From Bacteroides sp. 51 (lineage in GTDB: Bacteria; Bacteroidota; Bacteroidia; Bacteroidales; Bacteroidaceae), in contig NZ_QVMI01000009.1 of the NCBI RefSeq assembly GCF_010500965.1, positions 230,401 to 294,400 on the forward strand: a DNA stretch of 64,000 bases. The letters are read 5' to 3'. Below, in pieces: positions 44,017-53,684 of the stretch. Below the pieces are notes generated by a model. It saw nothing but the letters and a program-made list of their open reading frames with translations. It searched no databases and had not been told where the DNA came from. The translations under genes were made by a program, and so were the position numbers. Within the stretch, counting starts at the first letter, position 1; every line of letters starts with the position of its first letter.

Positions 44017-47000
44017 TTAGAAAGTGAATTTAACATTGAAACCTATGCTTCTTGTAGTTGGCATACCGAACACATCAACACCCTGACAGCTATTGTCGGT
44101 CGACATGGTTGCATCCGGATCAAATGGAGCGTCTTTATAGAAGAAGAACAAGTTGCGTCCAATCAATGACAGGTCAATGCCCTGGAATACTTTCGTTTTC
44201 TCTAGTATTCTTCTTGGGAAGGAATAACCCAGCGATACTTCACGCAAACGAACATTGGTTGCGTCATACATATAATACTCGGTCACAGTACTGTTACGTG
44301 AACCTACATGCTGGTAGAATGCTTTAACGTCTTTAAATGTCTGTCCGCCAATCTCAACAGACTCCCTGTTACGGGCATTACCGGTATTGGCGCTTACACC
44401 CCTGAAGTCAAGTTCGGCCTGTGTCTGTGACAATACATCGCCACCCATGCGTGCATCTATAAGGAAATACAGTGAGAATCCTTTGTAAGTGAAAGTGTTG
44501 CTCCAACCCAACATACAGTCAGGATTGCTGTTGCCCACCTTTTCGGTATTACCACTACCGATAGTTGCCGGTAAACCTTTATCATCTAGCTTGATCTTGC
44601 CGCTTTCGTCACGATCGAACTTCCATCCGTAGATGTCACCAAAAGAACCGCCTTCTTCCAAACGCATAGCGTAGTTCATTGAGAACCCTTCGTCACCATA
44701 AATGAAGCTATTCAGTTCGGGATGAAGTTTAACGATCTCATTCTTATTGGTCGAGAAATTGATTCCGGTTTTCCAACGGAAGTTTTCTGTCATTACCGGA
44801 GTTGCTCCTACTGTAACTTCGAAACCTTTATTTTCAATCTTACCTGCATTTACCATATAGAATTTGTAAAGGGCACCTGCAGAAGAAGGTAAGGTTAACA
44901 ACTGATTCTTGGTACTTGTTTTATAGAACGTAAAGTCAAGATCCAAACGCGAATTGAAGAATCTCCATTCTGTACCCACTTCAAAAGAAGAGCTTAATTC
45001 AGGTTTCAATTCATCGAAAGGAGCACGGTCATTACTTTGAATAGCACCACCTGCTACAATCCTGTCTTGTAGTCTGCTGTAGAATAAAGGAAGGTCGTTA
45101 CCTACTTGTGACCATGATCCACGCACCTTACCAAATGAAATCCATGAAGGCAAAGAAACCGTATTATTCAATACCCATGAAAGACCTATCGACGGATAGA
45201 AGAAACTGCTGTTATTGGTATAAGCCAACGTTGACGACCAGTCGTTACGTGCTGTTACATCCAAATAGACACTCTCTTTCCAACCTAACTGGGCTGTACC
45301 GAATAAAGATTGCATTTCACGTCTTTCATCTATGCTCTCGTCAGTATGTGCATTCGTATTCATTACAATATTAGATACTGTAAATACGTTGGGATAATAC
45401 AACGATGCGATTTTAGAATCGAGGCGTAGAGAATTCACCCTTGTATTATTGATACTTGCACCTACGGCACCAGTCAATGCCCAATCGTTCCATGTTTTAT
45501 TGAACATGGCCATCACATCACCATAAATCAATAGTTCCGAATGGTCAAGATTAATGTAGCGGCCGTTTGCATATCCTACATTCGATCCTTCGGGGGTATA
45601 AGTACCGGCAATTTCAGGAGCTGTTGATGCATACATCTTCTGTGTGTATTTATCGCTGACATAATCGGCCGTACCACGTGCTTGAATGCTTAACCAATTG
45701 TTGATCTTTAAGTTTGCACTTAAACTGGCAATCGTGCGATAGCGTTTGTCGTTACTGAGAATACGGTTAGTGATCCAATAGGGGTTCTGCTCGAATCCGG
45801 AGATACGTGTATACCAGTTCTGGACAGGCATATTCCGGGCGTCATCATGAACTTCAAAGTCTGTTTTGTACTTGCCAAGATCTTCACCTCTTGGGAAACC
45901 GTACAAACCTACCAACGGGTTCATATAATAACCACCCGTTGTCGGACGGTTCTTTACCGTTTGTTGCATTAAGTTCACATTGCCATCCAGTGTTAACTTG
46001 TCGTTAAAGAAACTAGCCGTTTGACGGAAATTAACGTTATGCTTGGTCAAAGAATTGCCTTCTGTAATTCCCTTGCCGTATGTATTAGCATACGAGAAAT
46101 AAGTTTGGAGCGATTCACTGCCTTTAGTGAATGAGAAAGAGTTGATGGTTGTTACACCTGTGCGGAAGAAATTATCCACATTATCATAATCTTTGAGCGC
46201 TGCTTTTGATCCCCAGCTTGTTTTATCATCGTCCATTCCATAACTATTCTGGAACTTAGGCAATAGCATGGCCTGGTCGAAGGTGGTATTTGAAGAGAAG
46301 GTCGCTCTTTGCAAGCCGGCTTTACCTTTTTTGGTCGTGATCAGAATTACACCATTCGCAGCTTGTGAACCATAAAGTGCTGCTGCCGAGGCGCCTTTCA
46401 GGATGCTCATGCTTTCGATATCATCCGGGTTAAGATTGGAAATACCATCACCACCATCGCGGTTTCCGGCATCGGCTGTACCACCCATGATTGTAGACGC
46501 CTGTTCGTTTGAGTTATTAAGCATAGGCACACCATCAATTACGTATAGTGGTTGGTTGTTTCCGCTGATTGAACGGCTACCACGGATGTTAACTTTAGCA
46601 GAACCGCCCAAACCCGATGAGCTCCGGTTGATCTGTACGCCGGCAGTTTTACCAGCCAACGAGTTGATCATGTTGGGATCTTTGGCACGAACCAGTTCAT
46701 CGCCACCTACCTGTTGGGTAGAATACGTAAGAGAAGCCTCTTTTTTCTTGATACCCATTGCAGTAATCACCACAGTCTCAAGAGTTAGTGCTTCTTCATC
46801 TAAGCGAATCGTAAAATCAGTCTTTCCGTCTACAGAAATGGTTTGAGGTTGGTATCCGATATATGAAACCACCAATTCTCCATTACTTTCGACTTCCAGT
46901 GTGAAAAAACCATCAAAATTAGTGATTGTACCGTTGGTTGTCCCCTTCTCGATAATATTTGCTCCGATGATAGGTTCACCTTTGGTATCGGTAACTACTC

Positions 47001-47178
47001 CTTTGATAGACACCTTGTTCTGTTCAATGGAAAGAGCATCTTGTGAGTAATTGTTGGCAGAATAAACCTGGAATGAAACCAGTAAAAGAAAGGTTAAAGT
47101 GATCTTTAAAGTCAGTGGTATTTGCTTAAAAGCAAAACTTTTTGGGCAAAATAGTCCCTGCAAAGAAATTTTTCTCAT
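44017..47178 (-). CDS. SusC/RagA-like TonB-dependent receptor without STN domain (copy 1)
   Basis: 1053 aa. A long N-terminus precedes the signal helix (LKITLTFLLLVSFQVYSANN, about 25-44). Then CarboxypepD_reg-like (GVVTDTKGEPIIGANIIEKG), ALTLETVVITAMGIKKKEAS, plug (IRGSRSISGNNQPLYVIDG) and a barrel ending GMPTTRSIGFNVKFTF as in copy 2. From the plug onward the two SusC copies are nearly the same protein; upstream of it they differ, with no STN here. It is the first transporter gene after the sigma/anti-sigma pair. Confidence 0.95.
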   Translation of the reverse strand: MRKISLQGLFCPKSFAFKQIPLTLKITLTFLLLVSFQVYSANNYSQDALSIEQNKVSIKGVVTDTKGEPIIGANIIEKGTTNGTITNFDGFFTLEVESNGELVVSYIGYQPQTISVDGKTDFTIRLDEEALTLETVVITAMGIKKKEASLTYSTQQVGGDELVRAKDPNMINSLAGKTAGVQINRSSSGLGGSAKVNIRGSRSISGNNQPLYVIDGVPMLNNSNEQASTIMGGTADAGNRDGGDGISNLNPDDIESMSILKGASAAALYGSQAANGVILITTKKGKAGLQRATFSSNTTFDQAMLLPKFQNSYGMDDDKTSWGSKAALKDYDNVDNFFRTGVTTINSFSFTKGSESLQTYFSYANTYGKGITEGNSLTKHNVNFRQTASFFNDKLTLDGNVNLMQQTVKNRPTTGGYYMNPLVGLYGFPRGEDLGKYKTDFEVHDDARNMPVQNWYTRISGFEQNPYWITNRILSNDKRYRTIASLSANLKINNWLSIQARGTADYVSDKYTQKMYASTAPEIAGTYTPEGSNVGYANGRYINLDHSELLIYGDVMAMFNKTWNDWALTGAVGASINNTRVNSLRLDSKIASLYYPNVFTVSNIVMNTNAHTDESIDERREMQSLFGTAQLGWKESVYLDVTARNDWSSTLAYTNNSSFFYPSIGLSWVLNNTVSLPSWISFGKVRGSWSQVGNDLPLFYSRLQDRIVAGGAIQSNDRAPFDELKPELSSSFEVGTEWRFFNSRLDLDFTFYKTSTKNQLLTLPSSAGALYKFYMVNAGKIENKGFEVTVGATPVMTENFRWKTGINFSTNKNEIVKLHPELNSFIYGDEGFSMNYAMRLEEGGSFGDIYGWKFDRDESGKIKLDDKGLPATIGSGNTEKVGNSNPDCMLGWSNTFTYKGFSLYFLIDARMGGDVLSQTQAELDFRGVSANTGNARNRESVEIGGQTFKDVKAFYQHVGSRNSTVTEYYMYDATNVRLREVSLGYSFPRRILEKTKVFQGIDLSLIGRNLFFFYKDAPFDPDATMSTDNSCQGVDVFGMPTTRSIGFNVKFTF

Positions 47179-47233
47179 ATCTTTGTAATGTGTTAAGTTA
47201 ATAAATTGATTAAGGTCGATTTGTGACTGTTTA

Positions 47234-47265
47234 GAATCGGGAAGTATGGGGGTACTTTCCGATTC
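47234..47265 (-). other. 13-bp hairpin between FecR and SusC genes
   Basis: Arms 47234-47246 and 47253-47265 (GAATCGGGAAGTA with TACTTTCCGATTC, one wobble) flank a G-rich loop. In the minus-strand mRNA it lies 87 nt after the anti-sigma stop and 55 nt before SusC. There is no U-tract on that strand, so it may be a processing or stability structure rather than a terminator. Confidence 0.5.
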
Positions 47266-47352
47266 CTTTTTGGGGGGATTGATTTCTTATTTCATCATAT
47301 TTTTTATTCTGTTTTAAAGGGTTAGTACTATATCTAAGGCTTTTATGTATGT

Positions 47353-48285
47353 TTATCTAATGACTATTGAATCTTTGTTCTCATTTATGGTATAAGAGAA
47401 AATGTGGTCTTTCTGAATTACTTTAAGAATATGTTCTATACCATCATTTTCTTTAAACTTACCGGTACATTGGTAGTCGAGTATATTCGGCCTTTCTACC
47501 GTAATGTTCACGCTGTAATATTTTTCCAGTTTATCCAGAAGACACTTAAATGGTGTATCATCAAAACAATATAATCCCTCTTTCCATCTAAGAAACTCGT
47601 ACGAGTGAAGGTACTTCTTCTGGTAGTTGCCGCCATTGGCTGCAAAAAACTGGTCTTTTGTTAATCTGGTAATCATCTTATCATCCTCACGGTTGTATAT
47701 ATCGACTATACCTTCTACCAATGTAGTTTCAAATTCGTTGCTTCCCTGATAGGCCGACACATTAAAACTGGTTCCTACTACCTTTATCTTATTATGTTCG
47801 GTATTCACAAAGAAAGGCATCTTAGAATTCTTTACTACTTCAAAATAAGCCTCTCCATCTAATTCCACGTTTCTGCTGTCTTTTCCAAAGTTGGCTGCAT
47901 AGGTCAGTGTTGACCTGGCATTCAGCCATACTTTGGTTCCGTCTGCCAGTACAATCTCTGCACGTTGTCCGGCAGGGACAGTAATCGCTTGAATTTGCGA
48001 TGATTGGCTGTACTTATACTCATTAAATAAAAGACCGCAACTTAAAATAATCAGCACCGAAGCTGCTACACGAAAACTCCACTTTGCCATATATAGTATA
48101 CGGCCATTCTTTGTTACCTTTGTTTGTTGTTTCTCATTCGAGAAAAGCGATATATCATATAACATACGCTCTTTCTGGAATACCTTTCTATTTTCCTCAG
48201 AAGCTTCTACCCATTCGAGAATGAGTTCTTCTTCTTTCTGGGATACAATACCTTTGAAATACTTGTGCAAAATAATTTGATTCAT
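47353..48285 (-). CDS. FecR-family anti-sigma factor
   Basis: 310 aa. A short cytoplasmic N-terminus (HKYFKGIVSQKEEELILEWV, about 7-27) is followed by one membrane helix (WSFRVAASVLIILSCGLLF, about 69-87). The periplasmic FecR domain follows (ITVPAGQRAEIVLADGTKVW and VELDGEAYFEVVKNSKMPFF), and a C-terminal DUF4974 (FDDTPFKCLLDKLEKYYSVN). It holds the partner ECF sigma factor inactive until a transporter signals through its STN domain. The sigma gene lies 121 nt upstream on the same strand and SusC copy 1 lies downstream. Confidence 0.95.
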   Translation of the reverse strand: MNQIILHKYFKGIVSQKEEELILEWVEASEENRKVFQKERMLYDISLFSNEKQQTKVTKNGRILYMAKWSFRVAASVLIILSCGLLFNEYKYSQSSQIQAITVPAGQRAEIVLADGTKVWLNARSTLTYAANFGKDSRNVELDGEAYFEVVKNSKMPFFVNTEHNKIKVVGTSFNVSAYQGSNEFETTLVEGIVDIYNREDDKMITRLTKDQFFAANGGNYQKKYLHSYEFLRWKEGLYCFDDTPFKCLLDKLEKYYSVNITVERPNILDYQCTGKFKENDGIEHILKVIQKDHIFSYTINENKDSIVIR

Positions 48286-48406
48286 CGGGTTACCCTTCTC
48301 TAATCTAAGTTAATGGTTTCTCTCTCTCTGTACGAACAATCTTTTTTCCCTATCTGTATATATAACAGGTAACTTGGCTGCTACCCTAACGGAAAACCAA
48401 ACTTTT

Positions 48407-48967
48407 TTAAAAAAAGATGGAAAAAAGATAATCTTTCAGTTCCTCGCGTAGTTTTTTCAGCGCTTTAGTCATGTGAAACTCTACGCTTTTAACTGAAATA
48501 CCTAGTTGCTCGGCTATTTTTTTGTTGGACGCATTGTGATACCGGCTGAGTATAAAAATACGCCGACTTTGTGCAGGTAAATGACTTAATGCCTTGTTGA
48601 CAAGCTGTTGTATCTCTGAGTCGAAGATAGATTCAGGGTCACAGGCTTCAAGAGTAGAAATGCGTAGTTCCAGTTCGCGCTGCTTGTGGCTGTTGATGCT
48701 TTCTTCTGCCCGCAAGCGCACTTGCTCGTGAGCCAGATAGTTGAGTGCTTTGTTTTTTATAATGGTTAATAACAAACCATGCAGATTGGCACTTTCTCCC
48801 CATCTTTCCCGGTTTTCCCATAAAGCTATCATGGACTCCATAAGTAAATCTTCTGCATCTGCTCTATTTCTGATATAGGAGTATGCAAATGACAGGAACT
48901 TCTCTTTGTTATTTTCAAAGAACTCGGAGAAGATGGTCATAGTATGTTGTTCACGTATTTCTGCCAT
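48407..48967 (-). CDS. ECF-type RNA polymerase sigma factor
   Basis: 186 aa (or 177 aa from the Met at 48940). Region 2: FLSFAYSYIRNRADAEDLLM and WENRERWGESANLHGLLLTI. Region 4: LSHLPAQSRRIFILSRYHNA and the HTH KKIAEQLGISVKSVEFHMTK. This is the Bacteroidetes group of sigma factors paired with FecR that drive SusCD transcription. It is the first gene of the locus. It has no visible autoregulatory site that I can name. Confidence 0.95.
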   Translation of the reverse strand: MAEIREQHTMTIFSEFFENNKEKFLSFAYSYIRNRADAEDLLMESMIALWENRERWGESANLHGLLLTIIKNKALNYLAHEQVRLRAEESINSHKQRELELRISTLEACDPESIFDSEIQQLVNKALSHLPAQSRRIFILSRYHNASNKKIAEQLGISVKSVEFHMTKALKKLREELKDYLFSIFF

Positions 48968-49064
48968 TTAAAACAAAGGTTTTCTATGACAAAGGAACGT
49001 ATCCTTTTTGGATTATACAAGGGGATTATAACATATTTTCTATTCCCTTTCACTCGTTTTAAAT

Positions 49065-49095
49065 GAAAAAGCCCAACTAGTGGCTAGTTGGGCTT
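49065..49095 (-). terminator. Rho-independent terminator of pnp
   Basis: Perfect 12-bp stem (AAGCCCAACTAG at 49069-49080 with 49084-49095) and a 3-nt loop, followed on the minus strand by TTCATTT after the A/T stem base. It lies 41 nt past the pnp stop. Confidence 0.9.
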
Positions 49096-49136
49096 AAAGT
49101 GGAAAAACAATAATTTTTCCTTATTACATTCTGATA

Positions 49137-51260
49137 TTAGTTCTTTTCAGGACGTGGGAATAAAACTTTTCTTGAAAGTTTAAATTTGCCAGTCTTAGGA
49201 TCAATATCGAGTAGTTTTACTTCAATTTCATCTCCTTCTTTAATTCCAGCTTCTTCAACATTTTCCAGACGTTTCCAGTCTATTTCCGAAATGTGTAACA
49301 ATCCGTCTTTTCCAGGAAGGAACTCAACAAATGCACCATAAGGCATTACTGAACGTACTTTTCCTTTGTAAACTTCACCAATTTCAGGAACAGCAACAAT
49401 ACCTTTGATTATGCGGGTAGCATTGTCAATGCTTTGTTTGTTTGTTCCGGAGATCTCGATTCTACCGGTACCATTGATTTCTTCAATAGTAATAACAGTT
49501 CCGGTTTCTTCCTGCATTCCCTGAATAATCTTTCCACCCGGTCCGATTACTGCACCAATGAATTCTTTAGGAATGATCATTGTTTCGATGCGTGGAGCAT
49601 GATCTTTCATATCCGCACGTGGAGCCGACATGGTGTCAGTAATCTTACCGAGAATGTGCATACGACCTTCTCTAGCCTGATTCAATGCACGTTCAAGGAT
49701 TTCGAATGACAAACCGTCTACTTTGATGTCCATCTGAGTAGCTGTAATACCCTCGGTTGTTCCGGTTACCTTGAAGTCCATGTCTCCCAAGTGGTCTTCG
49801 TCACCAAGGATATCGGAAAGTACGGCATATTTGTCTTCTCCGGCATTCTTGATTAATCCCATAGCGATACCTGATACAGGTTTCTTGATTTGTACACCGG
49901 CATCCATCAATGCAAGTGTTCCTGCACATACAGTAGCCATAGAAGATGAACCGTTTGATTCAAGGATATCTGATACTACACGTACTACGTATGGGAAATC
50001 AGTAGGAATCATTCCTTTCAATGCTCTGTGGGCAAGGTTACCATGTCCGATTTCACGACGGCCTACACCGCGTTGTGGTCTGGCCTCTCCGGTTGAGAAT
50101 GGAGGGAAGTTATAGTGTAACAGGAAACGTTCTTTTCCGTGTGTCAATACATCGTCAATGATCTTCTCGTCTAGTTTTGTTCCCAGCGTTACAGAAGTCA
50201 GTGATTGAGTTTCGCCACGAGTGAAGACCGCTGATCCGTGAGGACCTGGCAGATAGTCTACTTCACACCAGATTGGGCGGATCTCTGTAGTCTTGCGACC
50301 ATCAAGGCGTTTGCCCTCGTCAAGGATGCAACGACGCATGGCTTCTTTTTCTACATCGTGGTAGTAGCGGTCGATCAATGCGCCTTTTTCAGCCAATTCT
50401 TCTTCGCTGAGTTGTGCTTTGAATTCATCGCGGATTGCAGCGAATGCATCGTGACGTTCGTGCTTGTTGCTACCTGATGCAGCTATAGCGTAAACTTTAT
50501 CATAGCATGCTTCACGTACTTGCTTGCGAAGGTCTTCGTCATGTACTTCATGGTTATATTCTCGTTTTACCGTTTTACCAACCATTTCTGTTAATTCTAC
50601 CTGTGCTTTGCAATGTACTTTAATCGCTTCATGAGCTACTTTCATAGCTTCCAGAAGTTCAGTTTCCGATACTTCCTTCATTTCGCCTTCTACCATCATG
50701 ATATTGTCATAGGTAGCAGCAACCATGATATCCATGTCAGCTTCTGCCAATTGCTGGAACGTTGGGTTTACAACGAACTCGCCATTGATACGGGCTACAC
50801 GAACTTCGGAGATCGGACCGTTAAAAGGAATATCCGAAACGGCAAGTGCAGCCGAGGCTGCAAGTCCTGCCAAAGCATCGGGCATATCTATACCGTCGGC
50901 TGAATACAGGATGATATTTACGAATACTTCTGCGTGATAATTATCAGGGAAAAGTGGGCGAAGAGCGCGGTCGACAAGGCGGCAAGTAAGGATTTCGTAA
51001 TCAGAGGCTCTTCCTTCTCTTTTAGTGAAGCCTCCCGGAAAGCGTCCGGCGGCAGCATATTTTTCTTTGTACTCCACTTGAAGTGGCATAAAATCTACTC
51101 CGGGATTTGCGTCTTTTGCGGCACATACAGTGGCTAGCATCATGGTGTTTCCCATGCGAAGCATAACGGAACCATCCGCCTGTTTTGCCAATTTCCCGGT
51201 TTCGAGTGTGATGGTTCTGCCATCTCCTAACTCGATCGTCTTAACAATTGGGTTGATCAT
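49137..51260 (-). CDS. pnp: Polynucleotide phosphorylase
   Basis: 707 aa, normal for PNPase, the 3'-to-5' phosphorolytic exoribonuclease. Two RNase PH domains are linked by a helical domain ([40 protein letters not shown]; catalytic-site Asp in [19 protein letters not shown]). A KH domain follows ([20 protein letters not shown], about 565-585), then a C-terminal S1 domain ([20 protein letters not shown]). Monocistronic, with a -7 element upstream and a terminator downstream. Confidence 0.98.
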   Translation of the reverse strand: MINPIVKTIELGDGRTITLETGKLAKQADGSVMLRMGNTMMLATVCAAKDANPGVDFMPLQVEYKEKYAAAGRFPGGFTKREGRASDYEILTCRLVDRALRPLFPDNYHAEVFVNIILYSADGIDMPDALAGLAASAALAVSDIPFNGPISEVRVARINGEFVVNPTFQQLAEADMDIMVAATYDNIMMVEGEMKEVSETELLEAMKVAHEAIKVHCKAQVELTEMVGKTVKREYNHEVHDEDLRKQVREACYDKVYAIAASGSNKHERHDAFAAIRDEFKAQLSEEELAEKGALIDRYYHDVEKEAMRRCILDEGKRLDGRKTTEIRPIWCEVDYLPGPHGSAVFTRGETQSLTSVTLGTKLDEKIIDDVLTHGKERFLLHYNFPPFSTGEARPQRGVGRREIGHGNLAHRALKGMIPTDFPYVVRVVSDILESNGSSSMATVCAGTLALMDAGVQIKKPVSGIAMGLIKNAGEDKYAVLSDILGDEDHLGDMDFKVTGTTEGITATQMDIKVDGLSFEILERALNQAREGRMHILGKITDTMSAPRADMKDHAPRIETMIIPKEFIGAVIGPGGKIIQGMQEETGTVITIEEINGTGRIEISGTNKQSIDNATRIIKGIVAVPEIGEVYKGKVRSVMPYGAFVEFLPGKDGLLHISEIDWKRLENVEEAGIKEGDEIEVKLLDIDPKTGKFKLSRKVLFPRPEKN

Positions 51261-51298
51261 AAAAAATGTTTTATACTATTTTTCTTTCAAAATTCGTG

Positions 51299-51306
51299 CA
51301 AAGATA
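51299..51306 (-). promoter_or_regulatory. -7 promoter element of pnp
   Basis: CAAAGATA on the plus strand is TATCTTTG on the minus strand, 39 nt upstream of the pnp start. Confidence 0.5.
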
Positions 51307-51400
51307 TACAATAATCCTTCTAAAACGGTGAAAATGAGATAAAAAGTTACCTTCGTTTTTGTTTTTTCGCTTTTTTGTAGTGAAGAACAAGGCAAAATGC

Positions 51401-51430
51401 TTTGACTAATCTCTAAAAGACTTATATTTG
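51401..51430 (+). promoter_or_regulatory. Promoter of the thioredoxin-fold lipoprotein
   Basis: TTTG at 51401-51404, 18-nt gap, TATATTTG at 51423-51430; ATG follows 23 nt later. Confidence 0.65.
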
Positions 51431-51453
51431 CACTTCTAAAATCAATACGCAAT

Positions 51454-52605
51454 ATGAAAAAAATATCGTTTCTCGCCCTTGTTGTGCTACTGTTGAGTGC
51501 ATGTAATTCCGGCTCTACATTTACCGTAGATGGTAGTGTGGCCGATGCGGATGGAAAGAAGCTCTATTTTGAGGCTTCTCAGATTGATGGGGTAGTAGTG
51601 CTCGATTCGGTGAAACTGAAAGGCGATGGCTCATTCAAGTTTAAACAACCCAAGTCAGAGTCTCCGGAATTCTATCGCCTGAGGGTAGAAGATAAAGTGA
51701 TCAATTTCTCTGTAGATTCTACTGAAACGGTGACTATTACGGCTCCGTTTACAGGGTTTACTACGGAATATAAGGTTGCCGGATCGCCTGATAGTGAGAA
51801 AATTAAAGAGCTTACACTGAGGCAAATGCAACTCCAGAAAGATATGAATGCATTGTTTAAGGAAGCTCAAAATAGCTATCTGGATAATGAAGTGTTGCAA
51901 ACCCGGTTGACCGATTTGCTTAATGGGTATAAAGATGAAGTGAAAGTTAAATATATTTTCTCATCTCCTAATACCGCATCTGCATATTACGCTTTGTTTC
52001 AACGGGCAAACGGTTATCTGATCTTCGATCCGTTGAGTAGCCGGGATGATGTTAAGTGTTTTGGTGCAGTGGCAACCAGTTGGGCACATTATTATCCACA
52101 TGCTACACGCACGAAGAATCTGACTAACCTTGCTATTAAGGGAATGAAGAATACACGTGCTCCAAAAGAAAAGGTTCTTGAACTTGACCCTGATAAGATT
52201 AGCGAAACTACATTAATTGACATTAAGTTGAAAGATATTAAGGGTAATGTCCGTTCGTTGACAGAACTGAAAGGCAAAGTTGTTCTTTTAGATTTTACGG
52301 TTTATCAAACGGCTATATCTACTACACATAACTTCTGGTTACATGACCTTTATGATAAGTATGCCGATAAGGGTTTGGAAATCTATCAGGTGTCATTGGA
52401 TGCTGACGAGCATTACTGGAAAACGGTAGCGGGCAATCTGCCTTGGATTGGAGTTCGCGACCCGAATGGTATTTACTCTAGCTTTGCAGCCATTTATAGT
52501 GTACAGGAAGTGCCGACTTATTTCCTGATCAACAAGGGTAATGAGCTGAAGGTCAGAGGTGAAAACGTGAAAGATATTGATGTAGCAATTAAGGGTTTGT
52601 TATAA
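51454..52605 (+). CDS. DUF4369/thioredoxin-fold lipoprotein lacking the CxxC active site
   Basis: 383 aa. Lipoprotein signal LALVVLLLSACNSGS (Cys about 17). A DUF4369-like beta domain (about 25-110, LYFEASQIDGVVVLDSVKLK) and a helical middle precede a TlpA/AhpC-like thioredoxin fold from about residue 245 (KGNVRSLTELKGKVVLLDF). Where the WCxxC redox motif should be, the sequence reads FTVYQTAISTTHNF, and no Cys remains in the domain. The cis-Pro loop is kept (VQEVPTYFLINKGNEL). It is therefore unlikely to be a disulfide oxidoreductase; a binding or structural role in the envelope is more likely. Bacteroidales carry similar Cys-less relatives. Confidence 0.85.
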   Translation: MKKISFLALVVLLLSACNSGSTFTVDGSVADADGKKLYFEASQIDGVVVLDSVKLKGDGSFKFKQPKSESPEFYRLRVEDKVINFSVDSTETVTITAPFTGFTTEYKVAGSPDSEKIKELTLRQMQLQKDMNALFKEAQNSYLDNEVLQTRLTDLLNGYKDEVKVKYIFSSPNTASAYYALFQRANGYLIFDPLSSRDDVKCFGAVATSWAHYYPHATRTKNLTNLAIKGMKNTRAPKEKVLELDPDKISETTLIDIKLKDIKGNVRSLTELKGKVVLLDFTVYQTAISTTHNFWLHDLYDKYADKGLEIYQVSLDADEHYWKTVAGNLPWIGVRDPNGIYSSFAAIYSVQEVPTYFLINKGNELKVRGENVKDIDVAIKGLL

Positions 52606-52648
52606 TTCAGAATAAATCCTTTAAATATGTTACAAAGCAGTCGTTTTT

Positions 52649-52681
52649 ACTTGACTCGCATTATTTAAAGGTTTATCTTTG
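52649..52681 (+). promoter_or_regulatory. Promoter of greA
   Basis: ACTTGA around 52649 (TTG at 52651-52653), 20-nt gap, TATCTTTG at 52674-52681. The predicted transcript has a leader of roughly 95 nt. Confidence 0.6.
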
Positions 52682-52705
52682 CACAAGAAATATTGAGAGA
52701 GAGGG

Positions 52706-52737
52706 TTCCAGCATGAATCATGTTGGAATTCTTTTTT
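52706..52737 (+). terminator. Terminator-like hairpin inside the greA leader
   Basis: TTCCAGCATG (52706-52715) pairs with CATGTTGGAA (52719-52728, one wobble) around a 3-nt loop. It is followed by TTCTTTTTTG. It lies between the promoter and the greA start, so it could end a share of transcripts early. Confidence 0.65.
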
Positions 52738-52783
52738 GTTTATATGACCGTTAATATAAAAAAACTAAGGAGGAAAATAAACC

Positions 52784-53248
52784 ATGGCTTATATGTCAGA
52801 AGAAGGCTACAAGAAATTAGTTGAGGAACTAAGAATCTTGGAAACAGTTAATCGTCCTGAGATGTCTAGGCAGATAGCAGAAGCCCGTGATAAGGGCGAT
52901 TTGTCTGAAAATGCAGAATATGATGCGGCCAAAGAGGCTCAAGGTTTACTTGAGATGAAAATCAGTAAACTAAAAGAAACGATAGCCGAAGCCAAAATCA
53001 TAGATGAATCTAAATTGAAGACAGATTCAGTACAGATTTTAAACAAGGTAGAACTGAAAAACGTGAAAAATGGTATGAAAATGACTTATACCATTGTGTC
53101 TGAAAGTGAAGCTAACCTGAAAGAAGGTAAGATTTCAGTAAGTACCCCCATTGCTCAAGGACTTTTGGGTAAAAAGGTGGGTGATGTTGCTGAAATTAAA
53201 GTTCCGCAGGGGCAGGTCAGCCTTGAAGTTGTAAGTATTTCATTTTAA
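52784..53248 (+). CDS. greA: Transcription elongation factor GreA
   Basis: 154 aa. The N-terminal antiparallel coiled coil (about 8-75, SEEGYKKLVEELRILETVNR, then ARDKGDLSENAEYDAAKEAQ with the acidic tip residues) enters the RNA polymerase secondary channel and stimulates cleavage of backtracked RNA. The C-terminal FKBP-like domain follows (STPIAQGLLGKKVGDVAEIK). A strong AGGAGG ribosome site is at 52769-52774. The HIT gene follows 12 nt later. Confidence 0.97.
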   Translation: MAYMSEEGYKKLVEELRILETVNRPEMSRQIAEARDKGDLSENAEYDAAKEAQGLLEMKISKLKETIAEAKIIDESKLKTDSVQILNKVELKNVKNGMKMTYTIVSESEANLKEGKISVSTPIAQGLLGKKVGDVAEIKVPQGQVSLEVVSISF

Positions 53249-53260
53249 GAATTACCGATT

Positions 53261-53665
53261 ATGGCAACAATTTTTAGCAGAATTATAGCAGGTGAGATAC
53301 CCTCGTATAAGATTGCGGAAAATAATAAGTTCTACGCATTTCTTGATATTAACCCATTGGTAAAGGGGCATACCTTAGTTGTTCCTAAACAAGAGGTGGA
53401 TTATATCTTTGATCTGGATGATGAAACTTTAGCTGAGATGCATGTTTTTGCTAAAAGCGTAGCTCGTGCCATTGAAAAAGCCATTCCTTGCAAGAAGGTA
53501 GCTGTGTCGGTTATCGGGCTTGAGGTGCCTCATGCTCATATTCATCTTATTCCGATCAATAAAGAATCGGACATAATTATATCTAATCCCAAATTGAAGC
53601 TTTCGAGCGAAGAATTTGCTACAATCGCTAAAGCTATAAACGAAGCATGGGGTAGTAAGGCATAA
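53261..53665 (+). CDS. HIT-family nucleotide-binding protein
   Basis: 134 aa, single HIT domain: TIFSRIIAGEIPSYKIAENN at the N-terminus, INPLVKGHTLVVPKQEVDY, and the histidine triad VPHAHIHLIPINKES (about 97-111). HIT proteins hydrolyse or transfer nucleotides from dinucleoside polyphosphates or nucleoside phosphoramidates; the exact substrate is unknown. It is co-transcribed with greA. Confidence 0.95.
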   Translation: MATIFSRIIAGEIPSYKIAENNKFYAFLDINPLVKGHTLVVPKQEVDYIFDLDDETLAEMHVFAKSVARAIEKAIPCKKVAVSVIGLEVPHAHIHLIPINKESDIIISNPKLKLSSEEFATIAKAINEAWGSKA

Positions 53666-53684
53666 AACATGTCGCTTTAAGATA

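Noticed and set aside
36914-48967. Classical polysaccharide utilization locus with a named substrate
   Set aside because: SusCD and sigma/FecR are present, but no glycoside hydrolase, lyase or sulfatase is adjacent, so no substrate can be assigned.
51454-52605. Functional TlpA/thiol-disulfide oxidoreductase
   Set aside because: The CxxC site is absent and the thioredoxin domain has no cysteine.
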